From an uncultured Kiritimatiellota bacterium (GTDB lineage: Bacteria > Verrucomicrobiota > Kiritimatiellia > RFP12 > DVOR01): a DNA stretch of 64,000 nucleotides. Within the stretch, counting starts at the first letter, position 1. Each line of letters begins with the position of its first letter. Below the pieces are notes generated by a model that searched no databases, was not told the DNA's origin, and saw only the letters and a program-made list of their open reading frames with translations. A program made the position numbers and the translations under genes. Of the stretch, positions 7,079-15,819 are shown in pieces. The stretch spans positions 62,001-126,000 of the forward strand of contig CALXOF010000003.1 in NCBI GenBank assembly GCA_944389945.1, read 5' to 3'.

Positions 7079-10000
7079 ATGGAGTTGACAAGGCAGGATG
7101 TGATGGCGTGGGCGCCGGCGGACGTGCTGGCGGAGGGGGCGGCATTGCAATCCAAGGGCGTAGTGACGGGGACGCGTGCGCAGGGGGAGATTCTGGCGGG
7201 GGCCATCAAGATGGGGGCGTCGCGTCTGGTGGCGCAGGTGACGGTGCGTGGCGGCAAAGCCGTGGCCGCGAAGTGTCCCTGCGGCAAGGGACGCACAGGG
7301 GCAATCTGCGCGCACGTGGTGGCGGTGGGTCTGCAGTGGGCGCATGACCACGCGGGGGAGCAACCGGAGGCGATGGCCTTTGCGGCGGAGCGTGCGCCAA
7401 CGCGGGCGGAGATTGAGCGTTGGGCGGGGCCGACGCTCTTGCGGCGGGCGGAAGAGCTCGTCAAACGTGGCCAGGTGTCGCGACTGAAGTTTGATTATCC
7501 CACGGGCAGCGGTTATGTGGTGAGCGGGGGTGCGCCCATCCTGGTGACCTTCACGATGCTGAAGAACGGACTGGTGGAGGGCCATTGTCCCTGCGAGACC
7601 AACAGTCGCCGAGGTATGCTGTGCGAGCATATCATCGCGACGGCGCTGGGGGTGATGCACCGTTTCGGAGGTGAAGAGCGGGTGCAGGCGCGGGCGGCGG
7701 AACGGGCCCACGCGGCACGAATGGCGGGGGCCAGGGGCCTTATCCGACGCGGGACGGGCGGACGGGCGGCGCTAGTGCGGGTCTTCCTGCCGCAGGACGT
7801 GGCGGGACAGTTCGCCAAGGGCGGTGTGCGCGTGGCTGTGCGGGTCTTCGTGGGGGCGCAGGCCTTCAAACCGCAGGATCTGCCGGAGGGTTTTTACACC
7901 TTCGCGCCGGGCGACGAGAATCTGCTGGGGATGCTTGAGGACATCGCGGGCGGCCCCTTCGCGGACACAATGACCTTAACGCGCGAGGACTTCCTGGCCC
8001 TGCTCCGGTGCGGACAGCGCAGTTGGGTGGGTTTCGCCGCCACCAAGCGCCGTCTGGAAGTGCGCGACGACCCCGTGGAGACGCCGCTCCTGGTGGAGGC
8101 CCTGCCGGCCGAGAACGCCCTGCGCGTCTCCCTGAAGCTGCCGCCCGGCGGCGCAACGCTCGTGGCCGGCCACGCGGGTTTCTGGTTGGACGATGGCGTG
8201 GCGCGACCCCTAGCGCACGTCCTGCCGGTGCCCTTCCAATCGCTCTACACGGCGGCCGAGCGGGTGCCGCGCGAGCGCATGCTCGCCTTCTTCCACCAAG
8301 AGGCTACCCAGCTGACCGCCTGTCTGCCGATGGCCCCCGAGAGCGTCACGCCCGACCTCTTCACGACCACCCCCGGCACGCCGCGTTTCCGTCTGGAACT
8401 CCGCGGTTCCGAGGCCTCAGTCTCCGCCAAACTCTTCGCGGGCTATGGCAACTTTTGGGTGGCCGCCGGCGCCCCGGGCGACATCTCCCAGGCCGACCCA
8501 GACGACTTTTATCACTGCTTCGTGCGCAACCACGAGGCCGAACGCGCCGCCCTCGACCGTGCCCACGCCATGGGCTTCATGGGGCCGCGCGGCGACGTGC
8601 TGGGCGACCTTGCCGGCGTGCACCGCGTGCGCAACCTCCTCGGCGCGCAGGTCACCGCCGCCCGTCGCGAGGGTTGGCGTGTGGACGTCCTCGGGCCCCT
8701 GGGCGACTTCTGGGACGCGGCGGAGGTCATTGTGCCGGTGGTGCGGGTGCGCGACCGCGCACGCGGCGGTTTCGAGGTCACCACCGACTACGAATCCCCG
8801 CGCGGCACCATCAAGGTCACCCCCGCGGAGATCGAGCGCGCCCTGGCCCGCGGCGACGCCTACATCGAGAAAGAGGGCCGCACGGCACTGCTGGACATCG
8901 GCGCCATCTCCGCCATCCGCGAGACCCTCCGCGCCTGTCGCGCCCGCGCCGGAGACGCTCCCGGCAGCTCCTGCGTCGAGGCCGTCCACGCCCCCTTTGT
9001 CCAGGCCGCGCTCGACCGTCTGGAAGGCATCGACTTCGAGGCCGCCCCCGATTGGCGCGCCCGCGCCGAGCGCCAGAACCGCCGCCGCAAACCCGAGCCC
9101 GTCGACCTCGGCCCGCTGGAGGGCACGTTGCGTCCTTATCAGAAGGAAGGCGTCTACTGGCTCCGCTTTCTGGAGGAGTGCGGTTTCTGCGGCATCTTGG
9201 CCGACGAGATGGGCCTGGGCAAGACCCTCCAGACCCTCACGTGGCTCTCTCTGCCCCGTTGCCGCGAGGACGCCCGCCGCGTGCCGGCCCTCATCGTCTG
9301 CCCCACCTCGCTCGTCGAGAACTGGCGCCGCGAGGCCGCGAAGTTCGTGCCCAACATGCACGTGCTCGTCCTCTCCGGCCCCGACCGCGCGCGCCTCTTC
9401 GCCCAGGTGCCCGACGCCAACCTCGTCATCACGAGCTACGCCCTCATCCGGCGCGACGTCGACTTCCACGCCGACTGCCGCTACGCCGCCGTCGTCCTTG
9501 ACGAGGCCCAGGCCATCAAGAACCACCGCACCCAGAACGCACAGGCCGTCAAACGCCTCCACGCCGACACCCGTCTGGTCCTCTCCGGCACGCCCATCGA
9601 GAACGGCGTCGCCGACCTCTGGTCCATCATGGACTTCCTCATGCCGCGTTACCTCGGCCCCTACGAGGACTTCCAGGCCGACTACGAGTTCCCCATCGCC
9701 GCCGGCGGACGCGCCGCCGAGGCCGCCCAGGCGCGTCTCCGCGAGAAGCTCCACCCCTTCCTCCTCCGCCGCGTGAAGAAGGATGTCGCCGCCGACCTCC
9801 CCGACAAGATTCGCTCCGTCACCTACTGCGCGCTCTCCCCCGACCAGCGCCGCGAGTACGACGCCATCCGCGCCGACGTCCGCGAGAAGATGCGCGGGCT
9901 CGTCCGCGAAAAGGGCTTCGAGAAGTCGCGCTTCGAGGTGCTCGCCCTCCTCATGCGTCTGCGCCAAATCTGCTGCGACCTGCGTCTGCTCAAGGACCGC

Positions 10001-10534
10001 GTGCCCAAGCCCGGCGAGGCCGCCTCCGCCAAGCTCGACGCCCTCATGGACCTCCTCGACGAGGCCGTCGCCGGCGGCCACCGTCTCCTTGTCTTCTCCC
10101 AGTTCACCTCCATGCTCAAGCTCATCGCCGCGCGGCTGGAGGAGAACGCCATCCCCTACTGCTACCTCGATGGCGCCACCAAGGATCGTCTGGGGCAGTG
10201 CGCGAAGTTCAACCAGACCCCCTCCATCCCGCTCTTCCTCATTTCGCTCAAGGCCGGCGGCACCGGCCTCAACCTCACCGGCGCAGACACCGTCGTCCAC
10301 TTCGACCCGTGGTGGAATCCCGCCGCCGAGGAACAGGCCACCGACCGCGCCCACCGTATCGGCCAGAAGAAGACCGTCCAGGCCATCAAACTCATCGCCC
10401 AGGACACTATCGAGGAGAAGGTCCTTGACCTCCAGCGCAAGAAGCAGGCCCTCATCGAGGCCACCGTCAACGCCTCCGACGCCTCCATCGCCTCCACCCT
10501 CACCATGGCCGAGATCGAAGACCTACTTAGCTGA
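7079..10534 (+). CDS. SWIM-SNF2 family helicase
   Basis: 1151 aa from the ATG at 7079 (AGGA 7 nt upstream); an in-frame TTG at 7073 is less likely. Two SWIM-type zinc fingers lie in the N-terminal part, one at about residues 62-80 (CPCGKG...CAH) and one near 165-185 (CPCETN...CEH). The SNF2/RapA-type superfamily-2 motor is at about 690-1150, with Walker A DEMGLGKT (about 706), the DEAQ box (about 807), SGTPIEN, and the C-terminal motifs SLKAGGTGLNL and QATDRAHRIGQ. Such proteins translocate on double-stranded DNA and remodel nucleoprotein or RNA polymerase complexes. Bacterial members are often found without a known partner. The last codon and stop (AGC TGA) merge into a module C repeat. Confidence 0.93.
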   Translation: MELTRQDVMAWAPADVLAEGAALQSKGVVTGTRAQGEILAGAIKMGASRLVAQVTVRGGKAVAAKCPCGKGRTGAICAHVVAVGLQWAHDHAGEQPEAMAFAAERAPTRAEIERWAGPTLLRRAEELVKRGQVSRLKFDYPTGSGYVVSGGAPILVTFTMLKNGLVEGHCPCETNSRRGMLCEHIIATALGVMHRFGGEERVQARAAERAHAARMAGARGLIRRGTGGRAALVRVFLPQDVAGQFAKGGVRVAVRVFVGAQAFKPQDLPEGFYTFAPGDENLLGMLEDIAGGPFADTMTLTREDFLALLRCGQRSWVGFAATKRRLEVRDDPVETPLLVEALPAENALRVSLKLPPGGATLVAGHAGFWLDDGVARPLAHVLPVPFQSLYTAAERVPRERMLAFFHQEATQLTACLPMAPESVTPDLFTTTPGTPRFRLELRGSEASVSAKLFAGYGNFWVAAGAPGDISQADPDDFYHCFVRNHEAERAALDRAHAMGFMGPRGDVLGDLAGVHRVRNLLGAQVTAARREGWRVDVLGPLGDFWDAAEVIVPVVRVRDRARGGFEVTTDYESPRGTIKVTPAEIERALARGDAYIEKEGRTALLDIGAISAIRETLRACRARAGDAPGSSCVEAVHAPFVQAALDRLEGIDFEAAPDWRARAERQNRRRKPEPVDLGPLEGTLRPYQKEGVYWLRFLEECGFCGILADEMGLGKTLQTLTWLSLPRCREDARRVPALIVCPTSLVENWRREAAKFVPNMHVLVLSGPDRARLFAQVPDANLVITSYALIRRDVDFHADCRYAAVVLDEAQAIKNHRTQNAQAVKRLHADTRLVLSGTPIENGVADLWSIMDFLMPRYLGPYEDFQADYEFPIAAGGRAAEAAQARLREKLHPFLLRRVKKDVAADLPDKIRSVTYCALSPDQRREYDAIRADVREKMRGLVREKGFEKSRFEVLALLMRLRQICCDLRLLKDRVPKPGEAASAKLDALMDLLDEAVAGGHRLLVFSQFTSMLKLIAARLEENAIPYCYLDGATKDRLGQCAKFNQTPSIPLFLISLKAGGTGLNLTGADTVVHFDPWWNPAAEEQATDRAHRIGQKKTVQAIKLIAQDTIEEKVLDLQRKKQALIEATVNASDASIASTLTMAEIEDLLS

Positions 10535-10773
10535 TTGGAGGGGCGCTAACGCGCCCCGGAGAACGGAGAACGGAAAACGGAACGCCCCTGCGGGGCGACA
10601 GGCGAAGCTGTTGTGCAAAGCGGCGTCAGCCGCCGTCCTAGAGGTCCTATAGGTCCTATATGTCCTACCGCGGCGTGTTATGGCACGTCGTAGACGTGCC
10701 GGGGGTGGGGGTGCAGGGAGAACTTCTCCCTGCCAGGGTGTGGGGTAGCGCCCCACATCCCCCAATCAGCCAA
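10535..10773 (+). repeat. Composite repeat: modules E and D copy 1
   Basis: Module E (GGGGCGCTAACGCGCCCC then GAGAACGGA units, 10540-10600) is followed by module D. Module D comprises GTCCTATAG-like units (10636-10668) and three hairpins: GGCACGTCGTAGACGTGCC (10681-10699), GCAGGGAGAACTTCTCCCTGC, and GTGGGGTAGCGCCCCAC. A module C array (AATCAGC units) completes it and runs into the 3-prime end of the next gene on the other strand. Confidence 0.85.
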
Positions 10774-12048
10774 TCAGCTAATCAGCCAATCATAGGCCGG
10801 GCGGACTTGGATGTGGACACCGTCAACTGTCAGGTCGTCGCGTTCGGCATAGGTGACGATGGAGACGCGGTCGCAACGCGTGGCCGCGGCGGCGGACAAT
10901 GCGCCGCGTATCTCCCGCTCACGCACGCGAGGCGTCTGAAGCGTGTAGGCCACTTGCACCACCTCTTGCACTTGACGCCCGGCGCAGACCAGGAAATCGG
11001 CCTCTGTCCGCTGTCCTTGAAAGTAACACACCGTGTGCAGGAAGGGCCGGTACCGCCGCAACAACTCCAGCAGGACCACCGTCTCCAAGCGCCATCCCAG
11101 GTTCTCGCCGACCAAGGCATTCTCGCGACCGGCCATGAACCCGACATCCACGGGGTAGAGTTTCTCACTGCGGAGCCGTTCATGGCTTTTGGTCGACCAT
11201 CTGGGGACGCTTTGGAGAAGGTAGGCCTGCTTGAGATACTCCACGTAAGTCCGGACGGTGTTGGACGAACAGGCCCGCCCCAAGCGCGAGGCCACCGTGT
11301 TGCAGTTGAGCGTTGTGGGCGCCACATCCATTAAATAAGTCGCCACGTCACGGAAGGTGCCCATTTGACGGATGGCATGGCGTTGACGGATGTCGCGCTC
11401 CAGGACATCGTTCATCAACGAGGCCAGATATTCCGGGGCCCCGCCGGCCTCACGCAACAGCTCCGGGAACCCGCCCATGTGCAGATAGGCGTCCAGCGCA
11501 CCTTGGCGCAACCCACATGCCCGCGTGCTCCCGCCGTCCGGGGAGACGCCTTTCCACACGCAATAATCCTTGAAGGAGAAGGGAAAGAGCTCCACGCGGT
11601 GATAGCGCCCGGTCATATGCGTGGCCAATTCCCCGGAGAGCAATTTGGCGTTTGAGCCCGTCACTAACAGGTGCAACCCCTGGCGCAACAGACGATTGAC
11701 GAAGAGGTGCCATTCCGGGACGTTTTGCGCTTCGTCCAAGAAGAGACAGTCAAACGCGCCATAGTGTTTGTACAATAGTTCCAGTGCGACATCCAAATCT
11801 TCCCCGGTGAAACGGGTCAGCCGGTTGTCGTCGAAATTGAGGTAGGCGAATGGCCGCTTGTCTTTGAGCAAAGCGGTTTGGCAAAGCGTTGACTTCCCGC
11901 TTCGGCGAACGCCGAGGACGACTTGCGCCAAGTCGCTCTGGAGATTGATCTGGGAGGTCTCCGAACGGTCGACAATCGCACGGCGAGCCCATCGAACGGT
12001 CTCTTCCCGCTGATCCTGAATCACTTTCTCTATCTCTGCGCGCTCCAT
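10774..12048 (-). CDS. AAA+ ATPase with DUF4143-type C-terminus
   Basis: 424 aa. The ATG at 12048 is chosen over the longer frame because AAAGGAGG lies 7 nt upstream. Residues about 35-175 hold a P-loop ATPase (GVRRSGKST Walker A, LFLDEAQN Walker B, LVTGSNA sensor). The C-terminal half has the winged-helix plus degenerate PD-(D/E)XK nuclease-like domain of DUF4143 proteins (EADFLV is present, but the usual catalytic Lys is replaced in QVQEVVQVAY). This is a widespread accessory family of unknown function, sometimes linked to mobile elements. The C-terminus WLIS plus stop is encoded by a module C repeat. A promoter and four 32-bp repeats lie upstream. Confidence 0.88.
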   Translation of the reverse strand: MERAEIEKVIQDQREETVRWARRAIVDRSETSQINLQSDLAQVVLGVRRSGKSTLCQTALLKDKRPFAYLNFDDNRLTRFTGEDLDVALELLYKHYGAFDCLFLDEAQNVPEWHLFVNRLLRQGLHLLVTGSNAKLLSGELATHMTGRYHRVELFPFSFKDYCVWKGVSPDGGSTRACGLRQGALDAYLHMGGFPELLREAGGAPEYLASLMNDVLERDIRQRHAIRQMGTFRDVATYLMDVAPTTLNCNTVASRLGRACSSNTVRTYVEYLKQAYLLQSVPRWSTKSHERLRSEKLYPVDVGFMAGRENALVGENLGWRLETVVLLELLRRYRPFLHTVCYFQGQRTEADFLVCAGRQVQEVVQVAYTLQTPRVREREIRGALSAAAATRCDRVSIVTYAERDDLTVDGVHIQVRPAYDWLIS

Positions 12049-12068
12049 AAGGCCTCCTTTCTGTGCCC

Positions 12069-12098
12069 ATTGTACCACTTCACCGCTTCCCCAGACAA
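12069..12098 (-). promoter_or_regulatory. Promoter of the DUF4143 ATPase gene
   Basis: On the minus strand TTGTCT (12098-12093), an 18-bp spacer and TACAAT (12074-12069). It lies between the start codon at 12048 and the repeat array that begins at 12103, so the repeats sit immediately upstream of the -35 box. Confidence 0.6.
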
Positions 12099-12102
12099 CC
12101 TC

Positions 12103-12230
12103 CTATTTCACTAACTCATCACTTTTCACCATTCCTACTTCACTAATTCATCGCTTCCGACACTTTCTATTTCACTAACTCATCACTTTTTACCTTTTCT
12201 ACTTCACTAACTCATCACCGCTGGGCGATT
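12103..12230 (-). repeat. Four 32-bp direct repeats upstream of the ATPase gene
   Basis: The 20-bp cores start at 12103, 12135, 12167 and 12199, exactly 32 bp apart. Read on the minus strand each is GTGATGAGTTAGTGAAATAG or differs from it by one to three bases. The 12-bp spacers are not conserved. The array is AT-rich against a GC-rich background. Its phasing (about three helical turns) and position next to a -35 box fit an operator for a repressor or activator. It is not a CRISPR, because the spacers are too short and the repeats are shorter than typical units. Confidence 0.85.
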
Positions 12231-12655
12231 CTAAGGGTATCGCGGTAGGACAAGGGGCGGCAGTAACGCCGCCCCGCTGATTAGCTGATTAGCTGATTGG
12301 AAAGGTGTGGGGCGCTGCCCCACACCCCGGCAGGGAGAAGTTCTCCCTGCACCCCCGGCACGTCTGCGACGTGCCAACAGGCGACGCGGTAGGACCTATA
12401 GGACCAATAGGACATATAGGACGGCGGCTGACGCCGCTCAGCAGAACGGCCTTACCTGTCGCGCGCTTGCCGCGCGCCTCCGTTCTCCAGGGCGGTGCCC
12501 CACTTTCTTCTCATTGGAGAGTTGCCAATGGGAAGGCGCGCGAAACGGATGGCGGCGGTCGCGGTCAGCGGCGAAGCCGCAGAGCGACCGATGGAGCCCA
12601 GCGTTTCGCGCCTCCATCGCGTCTTTGCGGTTCCTCACACCGGTTGTCTGAGCAA
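12231..12655 (-). repeat. Composite repeat: modules E, C, D copy 2 and a 100-bp module
   Basis: GGGGCGGCAGTAACGCCGCCCC hairpin (12251-12273), a module C array (12275-12300), then an inverted module D with its three hairpins (GTGGGGCGCTGCCCCAC, GCAGGGAGAAGTTCTCCCTGC, GGCACGTCTGCGACGTGCC) and the TAGGACCTATAGGACC array (12390-12421). From about 12530 to 12645 lies a block (GGCGGCGGTCGCGGTCAGCG through GCGTCTTTGCGG) that recurs at 40165-40250. No gene is supported. Confidence 0.8.
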
Positions 12656-13273
12656 TCAGTGGAGGGCGGCCCAGCGGTCTTGGAGGCGGCGGATGGCGTC
12701 GTAGGGGTTGGGGTCGCGGCAGACGGCGCGGACAACGGCGAAGGCCGTGGCACCGGCGGCGGCGACGGCAGGGAGACGGGCTTCATCGATGCCGCCGATG
12801 GCGATGGTGGGCCAGGGTGCGGCGCGGATGATGCGGCCGGCTTCGTCGGGGCCAAGGGTGGGATCGGGGATGGCCTTGGTGGGGGTGGTGTAGAGGGGGC
12901 CGACGCCGATGTAATCGGGGGAGACGGCCTCGGCGGCGCGCATCTGCTCGAAGGAGTGGGTGGAGAGGCCAAAGAGGCGGAGCGTGGGGAAGGCGGCGCG
13001 GGCCTCGGGCAGGGACATATCGCCCTGGCCCAGGTGGACGCCGTCGGCCTCGGACTCGGCTGCGAGGACGGGGTCGTCGTTGACGATGAAGATGGTGTCA
13101 GTACCGCGGGTGATGGCGCGGAGGCGCTTGGCCGTGGCAAGGATGTCGGCGCGGGGGGCGCGCTTCATGCGGAGCTGGAGGTAGCACAGACCGGCCTTGA
13201 CGGCGGCCTCGGCCACAGCTTCATAGCTCGTGATAGGGTCGGTGACGACGAGGCAGAGTCCGGAGAGGGTCAT
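12656..13273 (-). CDS. thiE: Thiamine-phosphate synthase
   Basis: 205 aa from the ATG at 13273. The longer in-frame extension upstream is encoded by repeat sequence and is not protein-like. This is a TIM-barrel enzyme that couples HMP-pyrophosphate with the thiazole phosphate to give thiamine monophosphate. Family motifs seen: LQLRMK near residue 32, FIVNDDPVLAAES and GVHLGQGDMS (pyrophosphate/substrate loop), YIGVGPLYTTPTK and IAIGGI. The length is normal. Thi4, which makes the thiazole, lies upstream on the same strand but is separated by 319 bp of repeats. Confidence 0.92.
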   Translation of the reverse strand: MTLSGLCLVVTDPITSYEAVAEAAVKAGLCYLQLRMKRAPRADILATAKRLRAITRGTDTIFIVNDDPVLAAESEADGVHLGQGDMSLPEARAAFPTLRLFGLSTHSFEQMRAAEAVSPDYIGVGPLYTTPTKAIPDPTLGPDEAGRIIRAAPWPTIAIGGIDEARLPAVAAAGATAFAVVRAVCRDPNPYDAIRRLQDRWAALH

Positions 13274-13592
13274 GATGGCGCCTTGATGAGGTGGATAGGG
13301 GTGAGGGAACAAGGAGAACGGAAAACGGAAGGGGCGCCGTTGGCGCCCCAGAGAACAGAGAACAGAGAACAGAGGCGCGCGCAAGCGCACGACGGGCCGA
13401 CCCGAGTGAAGCACTACAAGACCTGCGTGGTTCTTTGTGTCAAATTACGCTGGCAGTCCTGCGTGCGGTAGCACGCCCTAAATCTGCCAAAATCTGCGTA
13501 ATCTGCGGTTTCTCCGCACTGGCAGATCTTCCGGCACTCCGTCGCCCCGCAGGGGCGCTCTGTTTTCTGTTCTCTGTTCTCCGTTCTCTCCT
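13274..13592 (-). repeat. Repeat mosaic between thi4 and thiE
   Basis: Contains a GGGGCGCCGTTGGCGCCCC hairpin with GAGAACAGA units (13337-13372), an inverted module B (CTGGCAGTCCTGCGTGCGGT through AATCTGCGG, about 13450-13509), and a second E-type hairpin at 13542-13560 followed by TTCTGTTCTC units. It splits what would otherwise be a thi4-thiE operon. No coding signal is seen. Confidence 0.75.
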
Positions 13593-14375
13593 TTAGGCCC
13601 GGAGGTCCTGAAGAATCAAGTCCGCGACCTTCTTGCCGGACTTGAGCATGCCGCCGAAGATGGGGCCCATGCGAAAGCCGCCCTGGACGTTGTTGGCGGC
13701 CATGCCGGAGGCGTAGAGGCCGGGATAGAGGCGCTTGGTGTTGATCACGGTGGTGCGCTCGCCGTCTTCCATCCACATGGGTTTCTCGCCCATGATGCCG
13801 CCGGTGGGGGAGTCGACCTTGATGCCGGCTTTGTCGACGGCCTTGTGGACAATCTCCGAGGGGTGGCCGGTGCCGTCGAGAACGGCGCGGGCGGTGACGA
13901 CGACGGGGTCGACGTGCATCTCCAAGCGGCGGACGGGGTTCCAGTTGACGACGAGGCCGCAGACCTTGCCCTCGCGGACGCAGATATCCTCAACGCACAT
14001 GGCGTTGAAGATGACGGCACCGGCCTTGCGGGCACCGAAGATGAGGCCGGAGGCCATCTCGACGGAGTCGAGGGTGTGGTAGCCGTTGCCGAGGTCCTGG
14101 GTGGCGATGTTGAAGTCGTGGAGGATGGGCGCGGCGTCGGACTGGACGACGACCTCGTTGAAGAGCATGCCGCCGCCCCAGGTGCCGCCGCCGGGGGCGA
14201 GCTTGCTCTCGAAGACGGCGACCTTGAGGCCGGCTTGCGCGAGGTAGCGGGCGGCGACGAGGCCGGAGGGGCCCGCGCCGACAATGCCGACGTCGACGGC
14301 CAGGTGGCGCTCGAACTTCTCGAAGAAGGCGCGGACAATCGCGCCGGAGATGGTCTCTTCCATCACTTCTGCCAT
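13593..14375 (-). CDS. thi4: Thi4-type thiazole synthase (His-type)
   Basis: 260 aa, with AAAGGAG upstream of the ATG. It is an FAD/NAD-binding fold enzyme: [14 protein letters not shown] dinucleotide motif at about residues 33-46, [16 protein letters not shown], and [13 protein letters not shown] near the C-terminus. It makes the thiazole moiety of thiamine from NAD and glycine. Eukaryotic Thi4 donates sulfur from an active-site Cys and dies after one turnover. Here the corresponding region after DGTGH has a His (about residue 177, EIVHKA), as in archaeal sulfide-using enzymes. A catalytic, sulfide-dependent enzyme suited to an anaerobe is therefore likely. ThiE follows on the same strand. 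Confidence 0.9.
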   Translation of the reverse strand: MAEVMEETISGAIVRAFFEKFERHLAVDVGIVGAGPSGLVAARYLAQAGLKVAVFESKLAPGGGTWGGGMLFNEVVVQSDAAPILHDFNIATQDLGNGYHTLDSVEMASGLIFGARKAGAVIFNAMCVEDICVREGKVCGLVVNWNPVRRLEMHVDPVVVTARAVLDGTGHPSEIVHKAVDKAGIKVDSPTGGIMGEKPMWMEDGERTTVINTKRLYPGLYASGMAANNVQGGFRMGPIFGGMLKSGKKVADLILQDLRA

Positions 14376-14402
14376 GGGAAACTCCTTTGTCTTATTAACA
14401 GG

Positions 14403-14425
14403 GACGCCCCGGGGAGCCGGGGCGT
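14403..14425 (-). terminator. GC-rich hairpin between tig and thi4
   Basis: GACGCCCC and GGGGCGTC arms pair around a short loop just after the trigger factor stop codon. There is no clear T-tract on the minus strand, so it may be a weak terminator, a processing site or a 3-prime stabiliser. Confidence 0.45.
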
Positions 14426-14444
14426 CGCGGGGGCGTCAAAACGC

Positions 14445-15740
14445 TTAGAGCACAGCGCAGACGGGGACCAGCTCGTTGAGGACCTTCTGGCAGAGGGTGT
14501 CCTCGATGACCTGGTTCAGGCGGCCGTTCTCGCGGAGGCGGCGGACGACTTCCTTGACGGGCATGCGGAGGCGGTCGGCCAGCGCGTTGAGAGCGCCGTC
14601 CATCTCCTCGCCGGAGAGCTTGATGTTGCGGGCCTTGGCGACGGCCAGGAGGGTGTAGTTGCGGCGGAGGCGCTTGGTGGCGCGCTCCTGGGCCTGGGCG
14701 TAGACGGGATCCTTGCGGAGGCCTTCGGGGTCGTCTTTGAAGCGCTCGAGGGGATTGGTGGCGTCGCTGTAGAGCTCGTCGTAGGTCCAACGGTCGAGGA
14801 CGGAGGCGGGGAGCTCGAAGGAGACAGAAGCGTCGATGGCGTTGACGAGGTCGTTGAGGGCGCGCTGGCCTTCCTCGTACTGGCGCTGGACGCCGAGGCT
14901 GTCCTTGACGTTCTGGCGGACCTCGTCCATGTCCTTGGCGTTGAAGCGGGAGACAACGGCCGCATCGTCGGCGGGGACGTACTTGCGGAGGGTCTTGAGG
15001 GTGATGTCGTAGTGGACGGCCTTGTTGGCGAGATCCTCGACGCGGAAGTCCGCGGGATAGGTGACGTCCAGCGCGAAGGCGTCGCCAACCTTCTTGCCGC
15101 GGAGGGCCTCGGCGAGGCCGGGGATGAAGGTGTCGGTGTGGAGCTGCAGCCAGTAGCCCTCGTCGCTGACGTAGCGGGCGGCGACCTCGGAGAGACCGTC
15201 CTTGGAGAGGTTGGAGGTGAAGGAGATTTCGGCGAGGTCTTCCTCGGCGGCGGTCTCTTCGCCCTCGGCGTTGCGGAAGGAGGCGGCCATCTTGCGGACG
15301 TCGGCGAGGCGGGCTTCGAGCATCTCGTCGGAGACCTCGGCATCAACCTTCTTCACCTGCCACTTGGCCTCTTCGGGGAGGTCGAAGCGGGGGGCGAGGT
15401 CGAGGATGGCGGTGAGGGTGGCGGCCTGGCCGGGCTCGGCCTTGAAGTCCTTGAGCTCAACCACGCGGGCCATCTCGCGGCCCTGCTCATCGAGGAACTT
15501 CTGGGAGTCGGAGACGACGGCGTCGATGATTTCCTGGTTGACGGCCTGCTGGATGTCCTTGCCGTAGAGCGCCTCAATGCGCGCCATGGGGACCTTGCCG
15601 GGGCGGAAGCCAGGCAGACGCACGCGCTTGGCGAAGGTGGCGTTCACCCGCTTGCGGATGGCGGCGACCTCCTCGGCGGTCACCTCGGTGCTGACAGTAA
15701 CGCGGCAAGGGCCGTCCTCTTTCACAATCTCAGTCTTCAT
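14445..15740 (-). CDS. tig: Trigger factor chaperone
   Basis: 431 aa, the usual family length. The N-terminal ribosome-binding domain carries the signature GFRPGKVP at about residues 44-51. The middle region (about 150-245) fits the FKBP-type PPIase domain, and the long C-terminal helical arms follow. It binds the ribosomal exit tunnel and shields nascent chains. GAGGA lies ahead of the ATG. An extended -10 (TGGTATCAT) on the minus strand at 15791-15783 could be its promoter. It is not followed by clpP, as it often is elsewhere, but by thi4. Confidence 0.95.
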   Translation of the reverse strand: MKTEIVKEDGPCRVTVSTEVTAEEVAAIRKRVNATFAKRVRLPGFRPGKVPMARIEALYGKDIQQAVNQEIIDAVVSDSQKFLDEQGREMARVVELKDFKAEPGQAATLTAILDLAPRFDLPEEAKWQVKKVDAEVSDEMLEARLADVRKMAASFRNAEGEETAAEEDLAEISFTSNLSKDGLSEVAARYVSDEGYWLQLHTDTFIPGLAEALRGKKVGDAFALDVTYPADFRVEDLANKAVHYDITLKTLRKYVPADDAAVVSRFNAKDMDEVRQNVKDSLGVQRQYEEGQRALNDLVNAIDASVSFELPASVLDRWTYDELYSDATNPLERFKDDPEGLRKDPVYAQAQERATKRLRRNYTLLAVAKARNIKLSGEEMDGALNALADRLRMPVKEVVRRLRENGRLNQVIEDTLCQKVLNELVPVCAVL

Positions 15741-15819
15741 CGGTCAGGAATCCTCGTTGGAATATCAAATCAATGGCTAATAATGATACCATATCTCAAA
15801 GAAAAAGGAAAATGGCATT

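Noticed and set aside
8008..9776. Long open frames opposite or out of phase with the helicase (up to several hundred residues)
   Set aside because: They are Arg/Pro/Ser-rich artefacts of high GC content within the helicase gene, with no recognisable domains.
12103..12230. Possible CRISPR array
   Set aside because: Four 20-bp cores with 12-bp gaps are too short in both repeat and spacer, there are no cas genes, and the position next to a -35 box fits an operator better.
12305..13471. 388-residue plus-strand frame over thiE
   Set aside because: Starts inside a module D repeat and runs as the complement of thiE; no protein features.
14376..14444. TPP riboswitch ahead of thi4
   Set aside because: Only 69 bp separate tig and thi4 and none of the conserved TPP-aptamer segments (such as CTGAGA) is present.
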